From: Plenodomus lindquistii
Lineage: Eukaryota > Ascomycota > Dothideomycetes > Pleosporales > Leptosphaeriaceae
Assembly: GCA_025504975.1 (NCBI GenBank)
Contig: JANUWI010000017.1
Location: forward strand, 248,001 to 312,000
DNA length: 64,000 bases
Direction of reading: 5' to 3'
Within the stretch, counting starts at the first letter, position 1, and each line of letters starts with the position of its first letter. Position numbers and translations under genes: made by a program. A model generated the notes under the pieces. The model was given only the letters and a program-made list of their open reading frames with translations, was not told the DNA's origin and did not search any database. Below are positions 39,383-53,127 of this stretch, piece after piece.

Positions 39383-39686
39383 GGCCTTTAGGTAGCTTCC
39401 CTGCTATTTAAGCTAGAATAGCCTATAAAGAGTTATTATAGGCTAGAGGGGGCTGTTACACCCTATACTAAAGTATAAAGGCCCCCAGCTCTCTACTTTA
39501 GGCTAGAGATTCTACAAACGTATAAAAAAGAGGTAAAAAGCAGGGTATAAAGCCTGCTAGAGGTAGAAAAATAAAAAGGTAATAATTTATCTATTTTTAA
39601 TCTCTAAATAGTATCCTTATCTACCTATTTAATTAATCTATTCTATTCTATATTATCTATTGTAGTAATATTCTATTAGGTATTAT
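39383..39686. mobile_element. Short hairpin-rich insert in G1 (about 304 bp)
   Basis: Absent from the colinear G2 copy (around 56,960). Possible 11-bp duplication agtttttatta (39,372-39,382) and agtttttacta (39,687-39,697), differing by one C-to-T change. The left two thirds is much richer in G+C than its surroundings and contains four successive stem-loops: tagctt/aagcta at 39,393-39,415, agcctata/tataggct at 39,420-39,444, gggggc/gccccc at 39,448-39,486 and agcagg/cctgct at 39,539-39,558. No coding frame. A SINE or a miniature transposon would fit; no Pol III boxes or terminal inverted repeats are clear. Confidence 0.5.
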
Positions 39687-40500
39687 AGTTTTTACTAACG
39701 CGTAGATAGTATTAAATTACTTTAAAATATAGTTCTATACTTTTCTTTAACCTTTTTTTCTAGTAATTTTAGAGTAATTAAAAACTCTAAATAATACTTA
39801 TAAATTTAGGTTTTACTTAAAGTTTATATATAAATTTTTTATTTAGTTATTTATAACTATATAAGCTAGCTTTCTATAGTTTATAATAAAAGCTTAACTA
39901 ATATAATACTAAAATACTTTTTTTTTTAATTTATAACTATAAATTAAAAAAAGTAATTAGTAGTAATTATAAAAAGATATTAAATAAAAGAAGTAAAACT
40001 AATATATAATTACTATTAAATATAGTACTATATTATAAGCTATTATAGCTATATCTACTCTACCTATTTTTTTAAAATATATATATAGTAGTAGTAGTAG
40101 TTAAATAGGTATTTAACTAGAACTCTAGTACTATAATAACTATAGAAGAACTAGGTATAATACTTATATATACTAAAAGAGTATAGAAAGTACTTCTAAA
40201 TTAGATATAAACTCTATAGTAATAGGTCTAGATATTTATAGTAATAATAATAATAGTTTAAACTATAGTATTTATAATACTAAATAAAACTATTAGATTT
40301 ACTAAATTATTAAATTAATTAGTAAAATATATTAATTTTTTATATAATAAATATAGTCTAGACTATATTAATATATACTTACCTAGTATATTTCTAAAGT
40401 ACTATTTTATATTTAAAGTATAGCTAAAATATAGATATAACTATAAAAAAGCTTTTTTTAAAAATTCTAGAGTTATTTAAACCTAGTTATATTTAATAGC

Positions 40501-41031
40501 TAATAGTAAAAAGTATAGTATTTAAAAAATAATATATATATATATATATATAACTTTAATAATATAAACTATATAATAAACTAGATATTTATAAATATAG
40601 GTATTATAGCTTTAAACTATTAGAAATAACTAAAAATAGTTTAGTAAAATAAGTAGAAGTAAATAATAGTAATTTTAAAAATTTATATAATAAAATAAAC
40701 TATTTTACTTTTTATTATATTTAAAGGCTGTTACTACGTTTTTATTTAGTATAAAAAAATAGTCTATCTAGAAATTAGATTAAAATAGGTTTTAAAACTA
40801 GATAAATAACTAATAAGCTTAGATTTTTATAATTAAAGTACTTTAATATCTATACTAAAACGCGTACTATTAAAGTATACTAGTTAATAATTTTTAATAG
40901 CTATAAAAGCTATAGCTTATTTAAATTCTAATAATACTACTTATATAAAATTACTATAATATATTCTACTAGTAAGCTAGCTATTTTAGTAAACTAGCAT
41001 TTTTTTTAGTATTATAAATACTAAGGGTTTA
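40501..41031. other. Junction between inverted G copies
   Basis: The 5' regions of G1 (minus) and G2 (plus) meet here head to head. The shared ttagtattataaatact block occurs in opposite orientations at about 40,268-40,285 and 41,007-41,024. A fragment at 40,870-40,930 also resembles G1 at 39,050-39,130. An (AT)n run lies at about 40,534-40,552. Exact ends are not resolved. Confidence 0.45.

Positions 41032-41130
<99 letters not shown>
41032..41130. repeat. (ATT)33 microsatellite
   Basis: A perfect run of 33 ATT units (99 bp). The equivalent site in G1 has only about four or five units, so the tract expanded within the G2 copy. Confidence 0.95.
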
Positions 41131-41209
41131 TTACTCTACTCTCTACTACTATAAAGCTTATATTTAATTTAAAAGTACTTTCTAAACTTTTCTAGTATAT
41201 ATAAGCGTT

Positions 41210-41744
41210 TAGAAAGATTTTGTTAAGTAGCTATAATATAAAGTAGCTAGTATTAAAAAAAACGCAAGGGTTAGTTTTTAAAAATAGGCGTTGTATATAG
41301 ATAGAGGTAGTTTATTACTAAAATAGTAAAAGTACGCTTCTAAAAAAAGTAATAAGTATATTAAAAATAACTAAATATATTACTTACTTATTTATATAAA
41401 TTAAATATAATCTACTAAAAAAGCATTTTAATATTTCTATATACTTATATAATAGCTATAATAGAAGCTATTATATCTATTATTAGCTAGCACGTGTATC
41501 TACTATTATCTATTATATATATTTATTACTAGCTATTATATATATATCTATTACTAGCTATAATAAATACTATTATAGCTATTAGTTATATAATATATTA
41601 TATTATTGCTATTAGTAATATAATATATAATATTATAGCTATTAGTTATATAATATATAATATTATAGAGCTGCCTATTAGACTAGCGTTTATACTATTT
41701 TTTTATAGTCTATAGTTTTTATCTATTATAAAAGGATTATAATA
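41210..41744 (-). repeat. 3' LTR of gypsy E3
   Basis: 535 bp. Rich in imperfect palindromes built from agctataata and attatagct motifs. Confidence 0.85.
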
Positions 41745-44700
41745 CTATTTTTTTTTCTAGATAGTTTATTTTTAAACTATGTAATCTATTAGCGCTATAT
41801 TAGTTATTACTAATATCTCTATATTTTTAAACTATACTATAATACTATATCTTTTAATTTCTATATACGCTAACTATACTTTTTATTAGAAATCTTTTTC
41901 TATAAAATTATTATTAAAGCTTTTTATAATTATTATTTTTCTAGAGGATTTAATTATTTTATTATACCTAATTTGCAGTTAAAGTGTACTAAGTACATTA
42001 ATAAAAAAAAAGCGTGTATAAATATATATTAGAAGTTATTAAATAATATTTAAAATAAATATAAAAAAAAAGTAAATAAAAATAAATAGTTATTTATAAC
42101 TATTATTTTACGCTTACTATATAATAAAAAAATTCTAGAATAGGTAAAAAAGTATATTTAGTAGAAAGCTTTATACTTTATTTTAGAGTTTAAACTAGAT
42201 AGTAAAAAGGTAAATTTAGAGATATTAGATTATTCTATAGCGTCTATTAGTAGAGCCTTTTTACCTATAATATAGACAACTTTTAGTTTATTAGACTAAT
42301 CTATTATAGAGTATAGTTATACTTTATTTTCTAGTAATACTATACTAGTAGCTAGTAGTAGTTTATAAAGTTTATTTCTAGTTTCTATATATTTTTTAAA
42401 TTATTATACTCTAACTATTTTACTAGGTACTTTTTATTACTTTATTTTTTTTAATATATTACTATTTTTTTAACTTTAAACTTATTAATTTTCTATTATT
42501 TATAATAAAAGATTATCTATAATAGAGGTAAAAAGTTAGCTAGTTCTAGTATTTTTATATAGAATTTAGAATATACTTTAGTATTAGGTAGAAAGTTAAA
42601 TATGTATATAACTAGTTTTTTTAGTTTTTAATTAATAATAGTCTAATTTTAATATAGTTTAATCTATAATTAGGTTATATTATATAAAAGTTTTATATAA
42701 AAAAATATACTTTATTTTTTTTTTTAGCTAAAGTACTGTTTTTTATTTTTTATTAATATATAAAATAGTACTACGTTAAGCATCTAGAAAAGCTTTATTT
42801 AATCTTTTATAAACTTTTTTTAGTTTTTTAGCTATAAATATAGCTACTTCTATTTTCTAATAGAGTAACGTTCTAGTAAAGAGATTTAGGTATTTTCTAT
42901 AGTTAGTAAAATATAAAATCTATTCTATAAACTCTAAAACTTTATTATTATATACTATCTAAACTATAGGTAATAGTAAAATCTAATTATATTATTACTA
43001 ATTAATATATATCTATAGATAGGCTTTTATAGTACAATTTATTTACTCTATCTATCTATCTATTTCTAGATACAAGACTATAGATAGTTTTTATTACGTT
43101 CTAATAGTAGTAAAAAGTAATATCTAAAAGTTTAATATAAATAGTTTAATTTAGTTACTAATAATTAACTTTAGAATATTATAATATCTAATAATTCTAT
43201 TAATAAAAATATATACTAGCTATACTACTATATAGTTTTTTTTAAATAGAATATATTTAGCTACTTTTATAAATTAATTAGGTATAACTATAATTATATT
43301 ATATATAAATCTAGTAACTAGATTTTTTAATAGTAGTAGACCTATTATAAAGTCTTTAAAAGTTTTTTTTAAAGTATTAAAAGTAGTTCTAGTGCCTATA
43401 TCTCTTTATAAAATGCGTATATACTATACTTATTCTTTTTATAGTCTATATATTTACTAATAAAATCTATAACTTTATTTTTTACATTTCTAAACTAGTA
43501 ATTCTATTAAATTAGTTCTATAGTATATTAAATACCTAGGTAACTATATATAGAGTTTTTATAGTAGCTTTAAATAACTACTTTCTATAACTTCTCTATA
43601 AGTTTAAATATAAAAGTAAGTACTACGCTAAATATTCTAGTAGATTCTAATAATTTATTTTTATTAGCTTTAAAAATTATATTTTTAATAATTTTTTTAG
43701 ATTTTATAATATCTATCTATTAGCTAAAAGTATTAGCTTTACTATTATTTTTACCTAAAGTATATATAATTCTAAATTTATACTAGTTTAGTATTTCTAA
43801 CTATTATATTTATTATCTATTAAAAGTTTTTATTATAGTAAAGTTTATAAAGTTTTTATAATCTAAAAATATTATAAGTTTTAAGTAGCTTTCTACGTAG
43901 ATACGCTAGTGCTCTAATATATTAATAATAGCTATAAATTCTTTATTATATATATTATAATTCTTTTTAAGTACTATAAATTTTCTAGAGTAGTATATAA
44001 TTAGATACTATTTACTATTTTATTCTTGTAATACTACTACGCCTATTATAAAGTCTAATATATTTATTTTAAAGCGTAATAGTTTACTACTTTAGAAAAA
44101 TACTAATATTAGTAGTTTTATATATACCTACTTTATATTATTAAATGCAGTTTTTTTATTTTATTTTTACTTTTAAATTTTTTTTTTTTAGTTAGCTTTA
44201 TAAAAGGCGCTGCTTTTTTAGAAAAATTTTTAATAAACTATTAGTTAAAGTTTATTAATTTAAAAAATAACTAGATATTTTTTATAGTTTTAAGTATAGA
44301 CTAGTTTATAACTACTTTTATTTTATTTTTATTTATTTTTACTTTATAGATGCTAACTATATATTCTAAAAACTCTATTTTTTTTATACTATTTATATTT
44401 TTTAGGTTCTAGTTATAAATTATACTGCTTAAATATAGTTAGAACTTATTTAATATACTAGATATATTTCTATCTATTATTTAAATATATAAAGATATTA
44501 TTAAAATATATAATAATAAATATATCTAGGTATTTTTCTAAAATATTATTAATAAAAGCCTAATATATTACTAGAGTATTAGTAAAACTAAAAAGTATTA
44601 CTATATACTTATAGTAGCTATAGTATATTCTAAATACTATTTTCTATTTTTTACTTACTTTTATATAGATAAAGTTGTACGCGCTTTATAAATCTAATAC

Positions 44701-45112
44701 TATAAAAATCTTTATATACGCTAATTAATTCTTTAACTCTAATATATTAGATAATAGGTATTAATTTTTAATTATAATATTATTAATCTTTCTATAGTTA
44801 ATATATAACTATAGTCTACTATTTTTTTTTTAGTATAAAAAAGATAAGGTACCCTGCTAGTAATTTAAAAAGTTAAATAAATTTTTTTTTAAGTTAACTT
44901 TAATATACTTTTTTAGCATTTTAAGTTTTTTTTCTAATAGTCTATAAATTAGTCTAAAAGTTAGTTACTTTTTTTTTATAAAATAATTTTATAATTCTAA
45001 AGTTTATATTTAGGTAATACTACTACATTTATTTTTTTCTAAAAAAATAGCTTAAATTCTTTATACTTTTTAGAGATCTCTAGAGTTATATAGTTTTTTT
45101 TTATTTCTATTT
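41745..45112 (-). pseudogene. Gypsy E3 pol remnant (reverse transcriptase to integrase)
   Basis: Read leftward on the minus strand. A gypsy reverse transcriptase begins near 45,100: a G-T-L-S-F-L-Y-x-K-K segment, then I-N-Y-R-K-I-N, which matches the usual V-D-Y-R-K-L-N box. RNase H and integrase follow, colinear with E2 and E1. Gln and Trp codons are replaced by TAA/TAG. The upstream half of the gene lies beyond A2, at 53,322-55,937. Confidence 0.75.
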
Positions 45113-45117
45113 ATTAG

Positions 45118-45306
45118 TATAATAAAGCGTACGTACTAAGTCTATACTTAAAGTATAGTTATATATAGAACACTCTATAGAGTATCTATATAAATAAAGT
45201 AAAATATATTTTTACTAAGATTTTAGCTATAAATAGTACGCTCTTTTAAACATTTTCTATATAGTAATCTATTTTTTAATTATTTCTAAATCTACTCTCT
45301 ATAATA
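45118..45306 (+). repeat. 5' LTR of copia A2
   Basis: 189 bp, starting tataataaag and ending ctctataata. Confidence 0.93.
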
Positions 45307-45339
45307 GTTATAAGCCTAGCTCCTTTAGACTTCTAGAAA

Positions 45340-48300
45340 CGTTTCTTTCTATACGCTTAAAAGAGCTTAAAAAAAAGTAATTTAGAAAAACTAATTTATC
45401 TATTTAGTATTACCTTTACAAGCTTTATAGCTAAATTATTTATAATTTTTAAAAAAGAGTATATACTTACTATAAAAAAGTAATAGCTAGCCTAGTATAT
45501 CTAGCTCTAGTTCTATATAATAAATAAAGCTCTCTAGAAAAAAATTAACCTAGATAGTACTATTAATACTCTAAATATTATTAGCTTTTAGCTAAAAAAA
45601 CTAATACCTATAAATAATACTATAATAACTATAGAGCTTTATAAAAGTTAGGTCTAGAACTACTAGATTAAGTTTAGTAACTAGAGCGCTAAAGCTGTTT
45701 ATATATAATATATATAGAACTAGGTATAGTAGATAGTTAATCTAGAGCTTAAAGTATTAGTAATAATAATACTTATTAAATAGAAAAAATTAATACTCTA
45801 GTAATTTATAAAACTATTAAAGCAGGACTTTATTTCTACTAATTATATAATAATAAATATTATACACTTCTAGTATAAAGTATACTTTAATAAAGCTTAC
45901 TAGAGAAAAATAAATTTTTATAACTAGTTTTAAAACTAGTATAATCTATATATAAAAGCATAAGTATATAGTATTACTAAAATTAAAAAGTAGCTTATAA
46001 TCTAGAATTTCTTTAAAGCTTTATTCTATAAAATTGCTTTAATATAGGCTTAAATTATATACTAATTAATTATTAAATATTTAGTTATAGAATAAATATA
46101 TTTTACTCTAGATAAAGTAGCTTAAATATTTTTAGCTCTACTTTAAAAAAGTATAGTTTAAAAAAGCTTTAGTAGTAGTCTAGAAGTTTTTATAATACTT
46201 AGCGCGCTAAAAAATAAAACTACTAAAAACAATACTATAGAAAGCTCTAATAAAAAGTACTATTTTTATAGAAAAGTTTATAAATAGCTAGTAATTAACT
46301 ACTAAAAGCTTTAAACTACTTTTACTAGTAAACCTTTTATAATAAGTAACACTACTAAGTCTAAAATTCTAAAGTATTTAAATAAACTAAAAAATAGTAG
46401 TCTAAAATTAGCCCTAGCTAAAAAAGATTAGAAAAGGTTAGAGAGCTTAAACTTAAGCAGTTAAAAAGTTATAAAAATTTCTAAATTAGTTACTTTTCTA
46501 GAAAATATAGTAGCTTTTTTAATAGATTTATACTTATTTGAATATAAACCTAATAAAATTTATTTTATAATAGATTTTAACGCCTATTTACTTTTAAAAA
46601 GTATAATTTTTAATAGTAGAGTAGCACTACACCTAGTAAACTCTATAAATAAACTAATTCTAGAATCTTTTAAAAAAAGTATTATTTTTAAAATAGTAGA
46701 AACAGAAACGTAAGCTTTTTCTATTAAAAGTAAAAATATCTAAATTTTTAAAAATACTCTAAATAGACCTAGAAAAAAATATATAGAAGATTTTACGCTT
46801 TATAGTATTATAGTAGTAGAAAGTTTTTATATTAATATAATTTTAGAAATACTTTTAGCTAAAATAGGTATATAGTATATTAGATATAATAGTACTTTAT
46901 ACGTAAAAACTATAGATTAAAGTTAGTTATTATAAAGCTTATTTAGAAGTATAACTTTACTTTTATTAAATATAAGCTAGTTACTACTTTTTATCTAATT
47001 ATAATAGCTATAAATAATATAAAAAGAAAACTACGCTTTTAAAAAATTTATCTATAAACTAATACTAAAAAGCTTTAGTATGCCTAAATAGGCTATCTAA
47101 AGCTAGAAGCTTTTTAAATACTAGTCTAGAATACTTAAAATGTTTAGATAAAAAATATAGTAAAAAAATAGTATAAGCACTACTTAATAGTATATACTTA
47201 GTAGGTTATATTTTAGTAACTAAAAAAAAAATCTCTACGCCTATATTTCTATATATTATAGAATCTATTTAATATACTAATTAAACGCTTTAAAAAGTAT
47301 TAGATAATACTTTTAAAAAATAACTATAGTAGTAAAATTTATATCTACTACTTTTAAACTAAAACGCTGCTAGAGATTATAAAAGTGTTTAAAAACTTTA
47401 TAGAGTTTTTTAAAGTTTAATATAAACTAAAAATAGTAGAGCTTATTTAAAATAATAATACTACTACTAAACTCTAGTAGAGAGTATTATAGTTTAAAAG
47501 CTAGATAAAAAAGTATAGAATAGAGATTATTATAGCTTTTTTCTATACTTACTAGCTAAATAAAAATATAAAAAAAGCATAATAAAAAATTATTACTAAA
47601 AAAATTAAAATAAAAAAAAAAGTAAATTTTCTAAATAAAATTTACTTTAAAGTGCTTAATATAGTAGCCTAGCTATATAATATAAGTCTATTATATACTT
47701 ATAACCTACGCTTTCTAAATAAAAAATTAAAACTTTAGTTTTACTAGTATTTTTATTAGTATAAACTAGAAAAAGTGTATAATACTACTACTAATCTACG
47801 CCTAGATTAAAGTAGTATATATACGTATAGATATTAAATATACCTAGTAAATAGAGATTATAAAATAAATTACTAAATAAAAAGCTTTAAAATTAGTTTA
47901 AAAAGGTATATTAGGTATTTAGTAGAATATAAAGTATTTAATATCTATAAAATATAGATACCTACTCTAGATAAAGTAATTATAATTTATAATATTACTT
48001 TTAATAAAATACTTTTTTATAAAAACTTAAATAAGCACGCTCTAAAAAAGTAAGTAAAATAGTTTATTAAATTTTTTTATAAAAATAAAATTTATAATAT
48101 AGGTAAAGTATTTAATAATATATATAATTAACTCTAGAATACTATATATAGATAGAAGGTAAAAAGTAGAGTAAAGCTTCTCTAGCCTGCTTTAGAGCTA
48201 GAGGGTAAAAATTCTAGGGATATAGAGTTAGTTAGAGGCTAGCTACTAACTACTATAGAATTAAAATTAGCTTTTTTACGCAGGGTTAGCTTAGCTAGTT

Positions 48301-50390
48301 AACTTTAGAAAAACTATAAAAAGTAAAGCTTTATACTAGATTTTAGAACTCTAAAGCTTACGCCTAAGCCTAAAGTATACTAGAAAATATTAAAATTAAA
48401 ATAGCCTAGTCTAGATTAGTTAAATAGCTTTTAGAATTAGTAAAACTCTAAAAGTAAAAGCTTATAGACTAAATTACTAGTAACTTTATAAAAAAAAGCG
48501 CTAGAAGTATAAATTACTTAGGCTATTACTTAGCTCTAAAGTATATTACCTATAGCTTAGAATAAAATAGTAGAAAATCTCTAAATATATAAATCTAGAA
48601 AGTAGTGTAAAAAAAAACTTCTACTAATTTAGAAAAAGCTTTGAAGTTAGAAATTATAAAAACCTAAAAAAAATAGAAATAATAAAAGCTTATTATAGAT
48701 ACACTCTATACTTTATAATATAAAATAAAACGTTATTTATAATAGAATACTTTTTAAAAAATATATCTAGAGTAAAGAAATAGTTATAGTATACGTAGTA
48801 ATTGCAGCTACTTTATAAATAGAAAAAACTCTACTATATTTACTACTAGAAAAAAAAGTCTATTAGAACTCTCTCTCTAAAATACTAGAAAAATAGAAAG
48901 ATTTTTTTAACTATTTATATAGAGAGCTTTTTAGACAAGGTATAGTTAAAGAAATTAATACACTTTTTATAGCAAAAATCTAGAAAGTAATTAATTAAAT
49001 AGAAGTAAAAAAATAACTGCTTTTTTTTAAATAGGTTTTTATATATAAAGTAAACTAGAATAGCTATTTTATTAAGTATAAAGCTTATATTATAGTATAA
49101 AAAAATCTCTAAATAGTAGATACGCTCTAGTTAATATACGCTTTTATACTTATAGCTTAATTATCTAGGTCTACTATAGTAATAGTAGTAAAGTTTAATC
49201 TAGAAATCTAGTAGTTTAATATTATAGAAACTTTTTTTAATACTATAAAAGTAGGATACTTATCTATCTACTACAAGCTCTCTAATAGCTTTAAATAGAA
49301 TAGAAAGTGCGTAATACTTAGAAAAGTATTATATAAATTAAAAAACTTCTTTTTACTTTAGTATAAAAACTTTCTAGTAACACTTAATAAAGTAGAACTA
49401 TAGTTATTAAAAAAAAACTATATCTATTTTATAGTAATTATTAAAAAATTATATTAATTTTTTATAGTAATAATATTCTAATAATATTTTATAAAAAGTA
49501 TTTAGCTAAATATAAAGCTTTTATAGAAGTAATTAAATAAGCTTATATAATTAAAAATAAAAAAAAAGTAGAGTAGTTTTTTAAAATAAAAATAATCTAG
49601 AACTAGAGTAATTAAATAATAACGCTTGTCTATAATAAGTATATTAATAAAATAACTAAAAAGTTTAATTTTATAAGCTCTAAAGCCTTTCTCTATACTC
49701 TACTTCTAAATAAAGAGTTTATAAAATTAATAATAAAAGCTTTAAAAAAATAGATTTAAAACTACTAGAAGCGTATAGAATTAATTCTCTATATAGCTAT
49801 AATACTCTAACCTAATATAGCCTTTATAGTATTAAAGCTGTTCTACTTTTTTACTAACTTTTTTAAAAAGTACCTAGAGGTAGTAGAGTAAGTTATTATC
49901 TATTTATATAGAATAAAATACACAGCTATATAGTATAGTAGGTATATAGATAAAAAGCTTATAATATATAGTAATACTTTTTTTATAGATAATCTAGAAA
50001 TTTAATACTTTTTATTTAGTTATATTATTTTACTTTTTAGTAGTCTAATAATATAGAAAGCTGTAAAGTAAGTAATAGTAATAATATTTATAATAAAAGT
50101 AAAGCTTTTAGTACTAGAATAAATAAATAAAAAAGTAATAGCGTTTAAATAATTTTTTAAAAAGCTACTTCTAGATTTAGAAGTATATTAGTAAATCTTC
50201 TATAATAATTAGTAAATTATCTACTTAGTAGTAGAAAGTAATAAAAAAATTACTACTAAATTACGCTATATTAATATTTAGAATATATAGCTAAAATAGA
50301 AGCATTTAAAAGGATTTTTCTAGGTTATATATATAGAAATAGTAAATATACTAGTAGATAGGCTTATAAAAAACCTAATAAAATAGTAAT
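45340..50390 (+). pseudogene. Copia A2 gag-pol remnant
   Basis: Same organisation as in A1. The copia reverse transcriptase motif L-R-K-x-L-Y-x-L-K lies at about 49,316-49,356, the Y-S-N-N form of Y-x-D-D at about 49,463-49,474, and RNase H runs to about 50,390. Stops are TAA/TAG throughout. Confidence 0.8.
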
Positions 50391-50479
50391 ATAAATAATT
50401 TAAAAAGTATTTTAATTTAAAAAGTGCTAGAGTATATATTATAAGTATAGATAAAAAAAGTTAATTTAATTATTTTATT

Positions 50480-52862
50480 AATTACTAGCGCTGTAGCGTA
50501 GAATCCTTTATAGATTAAAAAAACTATCTAGCTTTTAAAAAAGCGCTAGAGTATACTTTTTACTAGTAAAATATATTAGACTAGAATTTTTTAACTTTTT
50601 ACTACTACCTAAACTAAATAAGCTCTAAAAAATAGATAGCTAATAAACTTTTTTTATTTATAAATTTTACTTTTTACTTTCTATTTCGCTTTTTTTATAA
50701 ACTTATATACCTTTTTACGCTTTTTATTTTTATAGAATATATAAAAAGTATTCTAGAAAGCTTTTTTAATAAATTTATTTTTTCTATTATTAGAAAAAAA
50801 GCTAGAGCTTAAAAAAATAGTATAAAAAAAAGTAGTATTAGTAGATAAAACGCTTAGATAAATAGTATAAAAATAATTATTAATAACTTTTTTACTCTAA
50901 CTATTACTAGGCTTAGAGAAACCTAAATTTAAAAAAATAATAAATTTAAACTTACTCTAGCTAGGCTGCTTAGTTAAACTAGAAGCTTTACTTTTAAAAA
51001 TAGTAGTAGACTGCTTTAATAGGGTACTAGAAGTAGAGAACTTTTTAATAAAGCTAAAAATAAAGAAAAAAGTAAGTTTAGTATTTTAAAAAGCTAAAGT
51101 AGAAGTAGTAGTACTAGTATATATATTAGTAATTATAGAATAGTAAATAGAATATAGAGTAAAAATAGAAAAATAACTAGAAAGCTAAAAAGCTTTAGGT
51201 CTAGACTAGACCTATAAAACTAAAGTAGAAGTAAATATAAAAGTAAAGCTTTTAAAAGTATAGCTAGTTTTCTAAGCAGCGTTTCTAGTTTATATATTAC
51301 TATAAATAATAGTATTACGCTTTTTATTATACTAGGTCTACTACTTTTAAAAGCGTTAATTCTTTTTAATCTAGAGCTTCTAGAAATAATATTTTTTTTT
51401 TAAAATAGAGCTATTTATATACTTAACGCTAAAGCTTACTCTAGTTAATTTAGATATAAAAGTTAGAAGTATTCTAAATAGGCGTAGAAAAAGTAGTAAT
51501 AGAAGTATTAGTAGTAGATATAGTAGTATACTTTTTATAAATAGCTTTAGTAGAGTTACATAAAGCGCTAAAAAGCTTTAAAAAAAAATAAAAGCTTTAG
51601 ATAAATTAACTAAAAAACTATATATAGCTAGAGAAAATAAAATAATAGAAGTATAAATATAGTAACTAGTAAAAATACTCTAAAAAATTAGTAGATTATT
51701 ATAGAAAATAAGTAGTACTAAAGAGCTTTTAGAAATACTACTTTTTTTATTATCTAGAAAATACTACTTTATAACCTTTGCGTTATAAAGCTTTATTTTA
51801 ATCTAAAGCTTTTTATAAAAAGTAATAATATTAGAGTACTCTCTGCTATACTTCTAAAAAAGCTTATACTAATAATAAACGCTTAATTTAAAATAATTAA
51901 AACTATTAGAGTTAGTAAAAGTAAATAAAAGTATTATTTCTATAAATTTATATTAGCTAGTAACTATATTTATTAGTATATAAATAGCACTTACGCTAAA
52001 AAGTATATAAATTCTAATATAGGCTATTTTTTTTATTAGAAACTAAGCTTTTAAAATAAGTCTAGTAAAGTTTATAGTATTAGGTAGTATATTTATTTTT
52101 AGCGCGTTTAATATAGCGCTTATTTTAATAAAACTAAAAAGTCTAGTTTTTATATTTACTAGAATAAAAGTAATACTTTTACTTATATCCCTCTAGATAA
52201 CTATTAAAAGTACTTTTAGCTTTACTCTACTCTAGCGTAATAGAAAAAAAAAAGTCTAGAAAAAAACTAGAAAGTTTAAAAAAGTTATTATTACTAGAAT
52301 ATTTATATAAGTTTTTAAAAGGAGTATAAAAAGTAACGCTTTTAGAAAACTTAACTAGATTAAAGTTTATAAAAAAAGGCTTAGATAAAAGCTAGATATT
52401 ATTACTTTGCTAAGTAAAAAAGTAAGCTTAGTTATATACGCTAGAAGCTAAAATAATAGCCTAAAAATACTATAAAACTATATATAAACGTAGAGTTTAA
52501 TTTTAATTATAATTAAAGCAGCTATTAAAGTAATATAAACGCTTATTAGAATCTAGAATATTTATAATCTCTACTTTAATAAGTTTAGCTTTAGTAACCT
52601 TATTAATTAGCTTACTAGTATTAGAAAAAAAAATGTATTTACTAGACTAAAAAATAAATATAATAAAAATAGAGTTTATATATAGAGATATAAAAGTAGT
52701 ATTAGAAGTAGAAGTAGTAACTTTACTATTATAGTTAAAAATAGAAATGCTACTTTCTAACTTATTTAATAAACTTACTTTATTAGCTAATTTAAGTATA
52801 ATATTATAGTAGAAGCGTTTAAAAGCGTGCTTTTTTTTTATAGAAAAAAACGTAACTAACAT
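50480..52862 (-). pseudogene. Antisense frame of unknown function, copy in A2
   Basis: From an ATG at 52,862 the minus strand can be read in one frame for about 1.4 kb (to about 51,410) with around 20 stops, all TAA or TAG and none TGA, where a random frame of this composition would have several times more. After an apparent slip in an A/T run near 51,400 another frame stays open toward 50,480. The first 71 codons (52,647-52,862) are the only uninterrupted ATG frame of this size in the whole A+T-rich block. A1 shows the same frame. Ser/Leu/Ile/Asn-rich, no recognised domain. It could be an accessory retrotransposon gene or a captured sequence. Confidence 0.55.
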
Positions 52863-53127
52863 ATATATTAGTAAGTTAGTTACTAAAATTATAGAAGTAC
52901 TTATATATACTATATAGATAATTAGTAAAAAGTAGTATAGCTATAAGTATATAATTTAGAGTAGTTAAAAGTAAATATATAGAATAGAATAGTAAAGCTT
53001 TATAAAATATTATTATTATTATAGTACGCGTACTTACGTACTAAAATTAGCTTAGTACTATAAAAGTTTTTTAGTATAATATTACTAGCGTAACTACTAA
53101 TTAACTATTTAGTTTAAATAGAGAGTA

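Larger units (their letters stand above)
31506..40500 (-). repeat. G1: unclassified repeat copy, interrupted by B2 and a hairpin insert
   Basis: The pieces 31,506-31,825 and 38,480-40,330 or more align in order with the reverse complement of G2 (41,130-41,209 and 56,472-58,090). Copia B2 interrupts it at 31,826-38,479 and a 304-bp insert at 39,383-39,686. The reading direction is assumed from G2. I could not place a transposase, endonuclease or reverse transcriptase domain. A DNA transposon or a non-LTR element are both possible. The right end is not defined. Confidence 0.6.

Noticed and set aside
39383..39686. Calling the hairpin-rich insert a tRNA-derived SINE
   Set aside because: No clear A and B boxes of a Pol III promoter and no terminal A-rich tail could be found on either strand.
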